Below, in pieces: positions 1 to 6,295 of a DNA stretch of 38,401 nucleotides (position 1 is its first letter; each line of letters opens with the position of its first letter). The notes under the pieces were generated by a model. The model saw only the letters and a list, made by a program, of their open reading frames with translations, ran no database searches and was not told the origin of the DNA. Source of the stretch: Oscillospiraceae bacterium (GTDB taxonomy: Bacteria > Bacillota > Clostridia > Oscillospirales > Oscillospiraceae); NCBI GenBank assembly GCA_017444665.1, contig JAFSWC010000078.1, forward strand, positions 1-38,401, in the 5' to 3' direction. The translations under genes were made by a program, and so were the position numbers.

Positions 1-131
1 AAAGTTGGTGGGACTGCGACTCGCTGCATAAGTTCGCGTTAGCCAAATCAGAGATTTGGACGCTCACTTATCGAACCTTTGGCTTCTCATCCATTACCAT
101 CGATACCAAAAGGCGGGGCAGCTGATAGCTG
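1..131. repeat. Tandem repeat copy 1 (131 bases, window-edge)
   Basis: This copy matches 145-275 base for base except at positions 100, 103 and 104; the period is 144. It contains a long foldback at 28-71: ATAAGT (28-33) pairs with ACTTAT (66-71), GCGT (36-39) with ACGC (60-63), and CCAAATC (43-49) with GATTTGG (53-59) around an AGA loop. It ends inside a terminator-like hairpin: the left arm 112-123 is present, but the right arm is cut after AGCTG and replaced by unrelated bases. The copy may begin before the window. No coding sequence is apparent. It could be a dispersed repeat or a duplicated tRNA-flanking segment. Confidence 0.85.
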
Positions 132-144
132 TACTGTTGAGTAA

Positions 145-275
145 AAAGTTGGTGGGACTGCGACTCGCTGCATAAGTTCGCGTTAGCCAAATCAGAGATT
201 TGGACGCTCACTTATCGAACCTTTGGCTTCTCATCCATTACCACCGGCACCAAAAGGCGGGGCAGCTGATAGCTG
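145..275. repeat. Tandem repeat copy 2, joined to tRNA-Leu terminator
   Basis: This is the second copy of the 131-base repeat, with the same foldback at 172-215. Here the terminator hairpin at its right end is complete. The 12-base segment 241-252 (CCACCGGCACCA) is the exact reverse complement of the tRNA 3' end encoded at 286-297. In copy 1 the same segment reads CCATCGATACCA, and those three changes are the only differences between the copies. Read on the minus strand, the copy lies directly downstream of the tRNA. Confidence 0.85.
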
Positions 276-297
276 CCCCGCCGTTTGGTGCCGGTGG
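241..297. repeat. 57-base near-perfect palindrome spanning tRNA 3' end and terminator
   Basis: Arms 241-252 and 286-297 are exact inverted copies, as are 256-267 and 271-282. Between them, 253-255 and 283-285 pair except for one mismatch, and the central loop is GAT (268-270). The outer right arm is the last 12 bases of the tRNA-Leu gene including the encoded CCA. Confidence 0.9.
253..285 (-). terminator. Rho-independent terminator of tRNA-Leu
   Basis: Downstream of the tRNA on the minus strand is a 12-bp GC-rich stem (256-267 with 271-282) with a 3-base loop, followed by a short TTTT run (complement of 252-255). It starts 3 bases after the encoded CCA, so termination would release a nearly mature tRNA 3' end. 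The U-run is short, so some read-through is plausible (inference). Confidence 0.75.
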
Positions 298-371
298 TGG
301 GACTCGAACCCACACGGTGTCGCCACCAACGGATTTTGAGTCCGTCACGTCTACCATTCCATCACACCGGC
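286..371 (-). tRNA. tRNA-Leu (anticodon CAA)
   Basis: On the minus strand a complete class II tRNA can be folded. The acceptor begins GCCGGTG and closes with CACCGGC, discriminator A and an encoded CCA (286-288). The anticodon loop is CTCAAAA, giving anticodon CAA, which reads UUG leucine codons. The variable arm is long (stem GGTG/CACC), as expected for leucine, and the T loop has GGTTCGAGTCC. The long variable arm supports Leu over other identities. A sigma-A-type promoter lies just upstream and a terminator just downstream, so it is a single-gene unit. Confidence 0.95.
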
Positions 372-382
372 GCGATGGGATG

Positions 383-411
383 AGTATATCTCATTCAAGC
401 AAAAAATTCAA
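383..411 (-). promoter_or_regulatory. Promoter of tRNA-Leu
   Basis: On the minus strand TTGAAT (406-411) and TATACT (383-388) are separated by 17 bases. The predicted start is near 376, about 5 bases before the mature tRNA 5' end. Confidence 0.7.
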
Positions 412-435
412 GTGGCATTGCAAACGTTCGGGTCC

Positions 436-1419
436 TCAGCCGGGCGGAAAGAGTTTTTTTCCGATCAGCAGGGCGAGAAGGGCGGAGATAACGCCGCTTA
501 AAACTCTTCCGATCAGATGGCGGCGGAGGGAGAGCTCGGTTTCGCTTAAGACGGCCGACGTTTGAAACTGGACGGAAAGACCGCCCCAGCCCGTGAGGAA
601 CGCGGCCAGGGAAAAAAGCGCGGCGGAGGGCGGCAGCCCGCGCAATCGTCCGATACCGCTGCCAAGTTCCAATAGACCTGTCAGAAAGGCATGCACCGAG
701 CTTTTATCGGCATGAAACAGACCCGAGATCATTTCAGCCGCGGCGCCGAAAACCCCGAGAGATTCCATCAGCCCCGCGAGGACGCAGAAACAGACCACAA
801 AACCGCAGACGGACAGCACAGCCGAGACAGATTGACGTATCGCAACGACAAAGGCGGCGGAAAAAGGAGGCGGCTGTTCCGCCTGCAAGGGAGGGGCGCT
901 TGCCGTTTTTGCGCGGAAAAGGACCCCGACAAGCGCTGCGGACAAAATGTGGATCGCGTACAGGGCGATTCCGGCACGGTAATTTCCGAACACGCCGCTT
1001 CCGATCACGCCGATACAAAACGAAGGGCCGGAATTGTTGCAGAAGGCCAGCAAGCGCTCCGCCTCCGGTTTGGAGAGCTGCCGGTTTTCGTACATTTCCG
1101 CGACCGTTTGTGCGCCGAGGGGATAGCCCCCGCAGATCCCGGATAGAAAGGCGGACGCACCGGCGCCCGAGACGCCCCAAAGCTTCCCGGCCAGCGGCGC
1201 AAGCAGCGCGCCGAGCAGGGCGGGAACCTGAAGCCTTACCAGCAGCGCGCTGGCGGCAAAAAAGGGAAGCAGCGAGGGAACGATCAGCTCGGCGCACAGA
1301 GAAAGACCGTATCGCGCGCTTTCGATCGCTTCAGCCGGTGCAAAAATGAGACAGACCATGGCGCCGAAGGCGGCAGCCACGGCCGCGAGATGAATGGGTG
1401 GATAGTTCAATTTTTTCAT
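436..1419 (-). CDS. ylbJ: Sporulation integral membrane protein YlbJ (SpoVV)
   Basis: This is a 327-residue polytopic membrane protein with hydrophobic segments along its length and two Gly-rich nucleoside-recognition (Gate)-type stretches: FLSGICGGYPLGAQ in the first half and ELGSGIGRLRG in the second. In Bacillus subtilis this family (SpoVV) moves dipicolinic acid across the outer forespore membrane under sigma-E control (family knowledge). The start at 1419 was chosen over the ATG at 1440 because AGGAGGG lies 7-8 bases upstream of ATG-AAA-AAA. The gene is divergent from yqfC, and a sigma-E-like promoter can be drawn between them. Substrate here is inferred from family membership only. Confidence 0.88.
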   Translation of the reverse strand: MKKLNYPPIHLAAVAAAFGAMVCLIFAPAEAIESARYGLSLCAELIVPSLLPFFAASALLVRLQVPALLGALLAPLAGKLWGVSGAGASAFLSGICGGYPLGAQTVAEMYENRQLSKPEAERLLAFCNNSGPSFCIGVIGSGVFGNYRAGIALYAIHILSAALVGVLFRAKTASAPPLQAEQPPPFSAAFVVAIRQSVSAVLSVCGFVVCFCVLAGLMESLGVFGAAAEMISGLFHADKSSVHAFLTGLLELGSGIGRLRGLPPSAALFSLAAFLTGWGGLSVQFQTSAVLSETELSLRRHLIGRVLSGVISALLALLIGKKLFPPG

Positions 1420-1445
1420 TGGCGGCCCTCCTGCGTCCATGTATC

Positions 1446-1474
1446 AAGCTATGCATTTTGACATAGAGTTATAC
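1446..1474 (-). promoter_or_regulatory. Possible sigma-E-type promoter for ylbJ
   Basis: On the minus strand GTATAACT (1467-1474) and CATAGCTT (1446-1453) are separated by 13 bases, resembling the sigma-E pattern (-10 CATAnnnT, -35 with ATA core). The predicted start, near 1440, lies a few bases upstream of the ylbJ SD. The motif is short, and the case rests partly on ylbJ being a sigma-E gene in Bacillus. Confidence 0.4.
1462..1469 (+). promoter_or_regulatory. Possible sigma-E -10 element for yqfC-yqfD
   Basis: CATAGAGT matches the sigma-E -10 pattern CATACAnT at all but one fixed position and would start transcription near 1475, just before the yqfC SD. A matching -35 is not convincing. 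The element overlaps the -35 of the opposing ylbJ candidate. Confidence 0.35.
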
Positions 1475-1492
1475 GGACAGGGGGTGGCACAC

Positions 1493-1765
1493 TTGCGCAG
1501 AAAAAAGATCGATCTGGACGCGGCGGCGGAAAAACTGGAGCTGCCGGGTGAGGCGCTCGGCGCGCTGCTGGTCACGGCAATCGGCAAAAGCCGTGTATTG
1601 GTTGAAAACCACAAGGGGATCGAGCAGTACAGCGAGGAATATATCAGATTGTCATCGCAGAGCGGCGCATTGAGCGTCTACGGCAGCCGGCTCAGGATCC
1701 ACATCCTGGGGAAGAGCAGGCTTGCGCTTGAAGGAAGGATCCGATCTATGGAGTGGGAAGAATGA
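1493..1765 (+). CDS. yqfC: Sporulation protein YqfC
   Basis: This is a small protein of about 90 residues. It matches the YqfC pattern of a central LPG/VLVENHKGIEQYSEE segment followed by a beta-rich tail ending in LALEGRIRSMEWEE, and it lies directly upstream of yqfD, its usual partner. Several in-frame starts exist (ATG 1439, ATG 1451, GTG 1484). I chose TTG at 1493 because AGGGGGTGG sits 6 bases upstream and the resulting N-terminus (RRKKIDLDAAAEKLELP) has the expected length. YqfC is a mother-cell sporulation protein in Bacillus; its molecular function is not settled. It overlaps yqfD by 4 bases. Confidence 0.82.
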   Translation: MRRKKIDLDAAAEKLELPGEALGALLVTAIGKSRVLVENHKGIEQYSEEYIRLSSQSGALSVYGSRLRIHILGKSRLALEGRIRSMEWEE

Positions 1766-2916
1766 GAAGAAGCGTGTTTCAGCGCGGCGTTGTGCACGCC
1801 GCGTTTCGAGGCGGAAGCATCGAGCGGTTTTTGAATGCCTGCAGCGATGCAAACCTTGTGCTTTGGCGCATCGAACGGACGGCGGATGGGGCTGTAAATG
1901 CATATCTGGCAGAGGAGGATTTTGAACGCGCGCAGAAAATCGCCGTGCTGTGCATGTGTGAGAGCGAAATCCTGTCGCAGCGCGGCGGAAAGAAAGACGC
2001 GCGCATTCTTCGCAGACGCGCCGGGCTGCTGACGGCGGCAGCTGTGTTTGCGCTGCTGCTGACGGCGTCAAGCTTGTTCATCTGGGATATCGAGGTTGTC
2101 GGGAACAGGTCGATTTCCAGCTGTGAGATCCTGCGCACCCTCGCCGATTGCGGCGTCGCGGAAGGCTGCTTCTGGCCGGCGACCGACGTCGAGGACATCC
2201 GCAGCCGCATCCTGCTGCGGGAAGACGGATTGGCATGGATGACGCTGAATGTGCGCGGATCACGTGCGACGGCCGTTGTGCTCGAAAGACGGGAGAAACC
2301 GGAAATCTACGCGGAAAGCAGACCGGCGGACCTCGTCGCGGCCTGCGGGGGCGAGATCACGGAAATGTCGGTGAAAAACGGACGCGCGCTTGTCACGATC
2401 GGCCAGGTCGTGGCGGCGGGCGACACGTTGGTGAGCGGACGAATGGAGAGCCCGGCGGGACAAAGCCGCCTTGTGCGCGCCGAAGGCAGCGTCACAGCCG
2501 ATACCTGGCGGAGCGGGCGCATTTTTCTTTGCCCGGAGGCACAGGAAAAGACGCGGCGCGGCGGCGTGCATCTGATCCTGGGGATCAAATGCGGGAAAGC
2601 AAGGCTCAATCTTGCGCCAAAGGGTAGAAAAGACCTTGACGAATGTGATAGAATCAGTAAAGAATACAAACTGGGGATAAAAGGTGTGTTCGCCTTTCCG
2701 CTTGCGCTTGTAGTAGAGGAATACCGACCGTATGAGAAAGGCGGCGATTTCCTGCCCGACGTTTCAGCGGCGGAGGGACGCATTTATGATGCGCTTGCCG
2801 TGCAGATCGACGGTGAAATCGTCAACGCGGACTTTTCGTGGGAGAACGGCTGCGTCCTTTTTTCGGCGCATTGCAGGGAGAACATCGCGACGACCCGGGA
2901 AACCAAAGACCCGTAG
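1762..2916 (+). CDS. yqfD: Sporulation protein YqfD
   Basis: This 384-residue protein has a cytoplasmic N-terminal part (about 1-87), one strong transmembrane helix (about 88-107) and a large extracytoplasmic region opening with WDIEVVGNRSISSCEIL, a POTRA-like strand-helix pattern. Length and layout match the YqfD stage IV sporulation family, made in the mother cell. Start 1762 overlaps the yqfC stop as ATGA and has GGAG 8 bases upstream; an ATG at 1753 is also in frame and cannot be excluded. It is probably co-transcribed with yqfC, and phoH follows after 14 bases, so the unit may continue. Confidence 0.85.
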   Translation: MRRSVFQRGVVHAAFRGGSIERFLNACSDANLVLWRIERTADGAVNAYLAEEDFERAQKIAVLCMCESEILSQRGGKKDARILRRRAGLLTAAAVFALLLTASSLFIWDIEVVGNRSISSCEILRTLADCGVAEGCFWPATDVEDIRSRILLREDGLAWMTLNVRGSRATAVVLERREKPEIYAESRPADLVAACGGEITEMSVKNGRALVTIGQVVAAGDTLVSGRMESPAGQSRLVRAEGSVTADTWRSGRIFLCPEAQEKTRRGGVHLILGIKCGKARLNLAPKGRKDLDECDRISKEYKLGIKGVFAFPLALVVEEYRPYEKGGDFLPDVSAAEGRIYDALAVQIDGEIVNADFSWENGCVLFSAHCRENIATTRETKDP

Positions 2917-2930
2917 GGGAGAGGATACGA

Positions 2931-3938
2931 ATGATAGAGAAAACCATCGCCGTGGACAGACTGGAGCATATTATGGGCGTCTTCGGCTCGTTTGACCAGA
3001 ATTTGCGGATTATCGAGGATGATCTTGCCGTTACGGTCGTCGAACGCGGAGATCAGATGCACATTACCGGCGAGGCGGAAAACGTGATGCTGGCCGAACA
3101 GGCGATCAACGGGCTGCTGTCGCTTTCGGCAAAAGGCGAGAGCATCGACGCGCAGAACGTGCGCTATATCCTCAAGCTTGTCCGCGAGGGCAAGGAGGAT
3201 AAGATCAGCGAGCTTGCGGGCGACGTGATCTGCATCACGGCAAAAGGAAAACCCATCAAGCCCAAGACGCTGGGCCAGAAGGAATACTGCGAGGCGATCA
3301 CGAAAAACACGGTCACGCTCGGCATCGGTCCCGCCGGTACGGGAAAGACGTATCTTGCCGTTGCGGCCGCCGTCGCGGCATTTCGGGCCGAACAGGTCAA
3401 CCGCATCATTCTGACGCGCCCCGCGGTGGAGGCGGGCGAGCGCCTGGGCTTTTTGCCGGGCGACCTGCAGAGTAAGGTGGACCCCTATCTCAGGCCGCTT
3501 TATGACGCGCTGTTCGACATGCTCGGTGCGGACACCTATCAAAAGTATCTCGAGCGCGGAAATATCGAAGTCGCACCGCTTGCCTATATGCGCGGACGAA
3601 CACTTGACGACAGCTTTATCATCCTTGACGAGGCGCAGAATACCTCGCGCGAGCAGATGAAAATGTTTTTAACGCGCATCGGCTTCGGCTCAAAGGTCGT
3701 GATCACCGGCGACATCACGCAGATCGACCTGCCGGAAGATAAGACGAGTGGGCTGAAGGTCGCGATGAGGGTGCTGGAGGGCATCGATGATATTGCGATC
3801 TGCACGCTGACGGGCGCCGATGTCGTGCGCCACCGTCTGGTTCAGAAGATCATCGAAGCATACGAAGTATATGACAAGAAAAATCCTGCGCCGGCCGAAG
3901 AGAAAAAGCCGCCGATGCGCAATTACAGGAGAAGATAA
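2931..3938 (+). CDS. phoH: PhoH-like ATPase
   Basis: This 335-residue P-loop protein has Walker A GPAGTGKT at residues 133-140 and Walker B with D233-E234 in FIILDEAQN. The N-terminal third (RIIEDDLAVTVVERGDQMHI and onward) resembles the KH-like domain of the PhoH/YbeZ family. Family members act in RNA metabolism and are commonly encoded next to the endonuclease YbeY, as here. The start at 2931 was chosen for the GGAGAGGA SD; an upstream in-frame ATG at 2838 lies inside yqfD and lacks support. The ybeY start codon follows the stop codon directly. Confidence 0.93.
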   Translation: MIEKTIAVDRLEHIMGVFGSFDQNLRIIEDDLAVTVVERGDQMHITGEAENVMLAEQAINGLLSLSAKGESIDAQNVRYILKLVREGKEDKISELAGDVICITAKGKPIKPKTLGQKEYCEAITKNTVTLGIGPAGTGKTYLAVAAAVAAFRAEQVNRIILTRPAVEAGERLGFLPGDLQSKVDPYLRPLYDALFDMLGADTYQKYLERGNIEVAPLAYMRGRTLDDSFIILDEAQNTSREQMKMFLTRIGFGSKVVITGDITQIDLPEDKTSGLKVAMRVLEGIDDIAICTLTGADVVRHRLVQKIIEAYEVYDKKNPAPAEEKKPPMRNYRRR

Positions 3939-4424
3939 ATGAAGCATCAGATCACCGTCAGCCGCGAAAAAAGGGGCCTTGGGCACAGCGACGCCGCTCC
4001 GCTGATCAAAAAGGCGGCGAGGATGACTCTGGACGCCGAGGGGATCCGCGAGGCATGCATCATCAACGTGATGTTGACCGACGACGAGGGCATCCGCCGC
4101 GTCAACCGGGAGTTTCGCGAAATCGACCGCGCGACGGACGTGCTGTCCTTTCCGTTCAACGAGCTTGTACCCGGCGAATTTGAAGCGTCCGAATGCGAGC
4201 GCGACCCGGAAAGCGGCGCCGTCCTGCTTGGCGATATGATGATCTCGCTGGAGCGCTGCGCGCGGCAGGGCGAGGAATTCGGCCACGGCTTCGAGCGGGA
4301 GATCATGTATCTCGCGGTCCATTCCGTTTTGCATCTGCTGGGATACGACCACGTGGACGAGGGAAAAATGAAAAAACAGATGCGCGCAAGAGAAAAAACG
4401 ATCATGGGGGACAAGGACGAATGA
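3939..4424 (+). CDS. ybeY: Endoribonuclease YbeY (rRNA maturation)
   Basis: This 161-residue metal-dependent endoribonuclease is involved in 16S rRNA 3' maturation and ribosome quality control. The zinc motif H-x3-H-x5-H is intact in the segment HSVLHLLGYDH near the C-terminus, and the middle motif with ATDVLSFPF is typical. It starts immediately after the phoH stop and overlaps era by 4 bases. In Bacillus, dgkA and cdd lie between ybeY and era; both are missing here. Confidence 0.95.
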   Translation: MKHQITVSREKRGLGHSDAAPLIKKAARMTLDAEGIREACIINVMLTDDEGIRRVNREFREIDRATDVLSFPFNELVPGEFEASECERDPESGAVLLGDMMISLERCARQGEEFGHGFEREIMYLAVHSVLHLLGYDHVDEGKMKKQMRAREKTIMGDKDE

Positions 4425-5308
4425 CAAAATCTGCAATGATCACGATCTGCGGCCGGCCGAACGTCGGCAAATCCACGCTGACGAACGCGCTTGTCGGCGA
4501 AAAGGTGGCGATCGTTTCGCCAAAGCCGCAAACGACAAGAAACCGCATCACCGCCATCGTCGAACGGGGCGAGACCCAGTTTGTCCTGCTGGACACGCCC
4601 GGTATCCACAAGCCGCGGACAAAACTGGGCGATTATATGGTCAACGTTGTGCGCGAGAGCGTGGCGGACGTAGACTGCGTGCTGATGATGGTCGAGCCTG
4701 TGGTCTCGATCGGGCCGCAGGAAGAGGCGCTGATCGAGCGCCTGAAGGAGACGGGAAGCCCGGCGATCCTGGTGATCAATAAGATCGACACGGTCGAAAA
4801 GGGGCGTCTGCTTGAGGTGATCGCCCTTTATTCCGCCGCCTATGACTTTGACGCGGTGATCCCGGTATCGGCAAAGACCGGCGACGGACTGGAAGAACTG
4901 ATCGGCGAGATGGACAAGTATGCCGTGGAAGGGCCTCATTTCTTCCCGGACGATATGATCACCGACCAGCCCGAGCGGCAGATCTGTGCCGAACTGGTGC
5001 GGGAAAAGCTGCTGCGATGCCTTGACAAGGAGATCCCGCACGGCACGGCCGTCGAGGTCACAAAGTTTTCCGAGAGGGAGGACGGCGTCGTGGAGATCGA
5101 CGTGACGATCTACTGCGAGAAGGACAGCCACAAGGGGATCGTGATCGGCAAGAAGGGCGCGATGCTCAAGAAGATCGGCGAGCTTGCCCGCACGGATATG
5201 GAGGCATTCCTGGGCACAAAGGTTTTTCTGCAGACATGGGTCAAGGTCAAGGAAAACTGGCGCGACAGCATGGCGCAGCTGCGCAATTTCGGTTATAACA
5301 ACGAATAA
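4421..5308 (+). CDS. era: GTPase Era
   Basis: This 295-residue ribosome-assembly GTPase binds 16S rRNA. G1 is GRPNVGKS (residues 11-18), the switch region has PKPQTTRNRI, G3 is DTPG, G4 is NKID and G5 is SAK. The C-terminal KH domain carries VIGKKGAMLKKIG. Length is normal for the family. The start at 4421 overlaps the ybeY stop (ATGA) and is preceded by AAGGA. Confidence 0.97.
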   Translation: MTKSAMITICGRPNVGKSTLTNALVGEKVAIVSPKPQTTRNRITAIVERGETQFVLLDTPGIHKPRTKLGDYMVNVVRESVADVDCVLMMVEPVVSIGPQEEALIERLKETGSPAILVINKIDTVEKGRLLEVIALYSAAYDFDAVIPVSAKTGDGLEELIGEMDKYAVEGPHFFPDDMITDQPERQICAELVREKLLRCLDKEIPHGTAVEVTKFSEREDGVVEIDVTIYCEKDSHKGIVIGKKGAMLKKIGELARTDMEAFLGTKVFLQTWVKVKENWRDSMAQLRNFGYNNE

Positions 5309-5384
5309 GCCCTGCGAAAGCTGAAATAAATACCAACTATATTTGGCCGCCGCGCGCGAATACTAAAAGCGTGAGGTGGTTTGG

Positions 5385-5531
5385 TTGAACAGCGATATCT
5401 TATGGCAGGCCTTTGTCGACACCGGCGACCCATCGTATTATGTCCTGTACAAATCCGCGTCCGACAAAGAGAGAGAAGAAAAGAAGAAAAAAGAGGGCGG
5501 GGAAGGGCGCATGCCCGCCGCCTCGGATTAA
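5385..5531 (+). CDS. yqzL: YqzL family small protein
   Basis: This 48-residue ORF starts at TTG and is easily missed. It begins MNSDILWQAFVDTGDPSYYV and continues through LYKSASDKE into a Lys/Glu-rich stretch. A tryptophan-containing amphipathic start, a T-G-D/S-P-x-x-Y-x-x-Y motif and a charged tail are the pattern of the YqzL family, which sits between era and recO in Bacillus; the position is identical here. GAGGTGG lies 5 bases upstream of the TTG. A longer frame beginning at 5381 runs through the same bases into recO but has no family resemblance. The function is unknown. Confidence 0.82.
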   Translation: MNSDILWQAFVDTGDPSYYVLYKSASDKEREEKKKKEGGEGRMPAASD

Positions 5532-5545
5532 AAGAACGTACATAT

Positions 5546-6283
5546 ATGTTTCAGACGACAAAAGCGCTGGTGCTCCGCGAGGTGAAATATAAAGAGGCGG
5601 ACCGGATCCTGACGCTGATGACCGCCGACAACGGGAAAATCACCGCCAAGGCGCGCGGCGCGCTGCGCAAATCCAGCAAGACCGGCGCCGCTACCCAGCA
5701 GTTGACCTACGCCGACATGACGCTTTTTTTCAACAAGGGTAAGTGGACGGTCAACGAGGCCACAGTGATCGAGCCCTTTGAGGGCTTGAAAGGGAATATC
5801 GCGAATTTCGCACTCGGCTGCTATTTTGCCGAGTGCGTCGAGGCGCTTTCGGTCGAGGACCAGCAGGACAGCGCAATGCTCAGCCTTGCGCTCAATTCCC
5901 TTTATGCGCTGAGCCGCGGCATGTATGACGCGCGAAAGATCAAGGCGGCGTTCGAGCTGCGTCTGATGAGCCTGGCCGGCTATCGGCCTTCGCCGGAGCA
6001 CTGCGCGGTGTGCGGAACAGAGCAGGTTGAAAACCCCGTTTTCGACCTGCTGGACGGCCGTGTTTACTGCCGGAAATGCAGCCGGAGCGGGAGTGCGGTC
6101 TCGCTTGACGACGCGTCTCTTGCCGCAATGCGCTATGTGCTGGAAGCGCCGCCCAAGCAGCTTTTTTCCTTTGATATCGAAGGAGATTCTCTTGTTTCGC
6201 TTGGCTTTGCGGCCGAAAACTATCTGCTGACGCAGACCGAGAGAAGCTTTGGCACGCTGGATTATTATAAACAATACAAATAA
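5546..6283 (+). CDS. recO: DNA repair protein RecO
   Basis: This 245-residue recombination mediator works with RecF and RecR to load RecA on SSB-coated DNA. It has an N-terminal OB fold (opening MFQTTKALVLREVKYKEADRI, with the conserved A-R-G-A and R-K-S positions), a helical middle, and a zinc knuckle with CAVC and CRKC about 24 residues apart. The start at ATG 5546 fits the family N-terminus. The SD is weak, so it may depend on coupling to yqzL, which ends 14 bases earlier. Confidence 0.93.
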   Translation: MFQTTKALVLREVKYKEADRILTLMTADNGKITAKARGALRKSSKTGAATQQLTYADMTLFFNKGKWTVNEATVIEPFEGLKGNIANFALGCYFAECVEALSVEDQQDSAMLSLALNSLYALSRGMYDARKIKAAFELRLMSLAGYRPSPEHCAVCGTEQVENPVFDLLDGRVYCRKCSRSGSAVSLDDASLAAMRYVLEAPPKQLFSFDIEGDSLVSLGFAAENYLLTQTERSFGTLDYYKQYK

Positions 6284-6295
6284 CGGGATACAGAT

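Noticed and set aside
1-275. CRISPR-like array
   Set aside because: There are only two copies, each 131 bases, separated by 13 bases, with internal foldbacks and no cas genes; this is not a CRISPR.
200-565. Plus-strand ORF of 121 codons
   Set aside because: It runs through the tRNA-Leu gene in reverse, its promoter and the end of ylbJ, and has no SD; it is a chance frame in GC-rich sequence.
3947-5131. 394-codon ORF antisense to ybeY and era
   Set aside because: Same reason: both sense genes have complete catalytic motifs and the antisense translation shows no recognisable domain.
5337-5365. Sigma-G-like promoter before yqzL (CTATA / AATACTA, 17-base spacer)
   Set aside because: The predicted start near 5372 coincides with the yqzL SD at 5373, leaving no usable leader; the motif is too short to trust.
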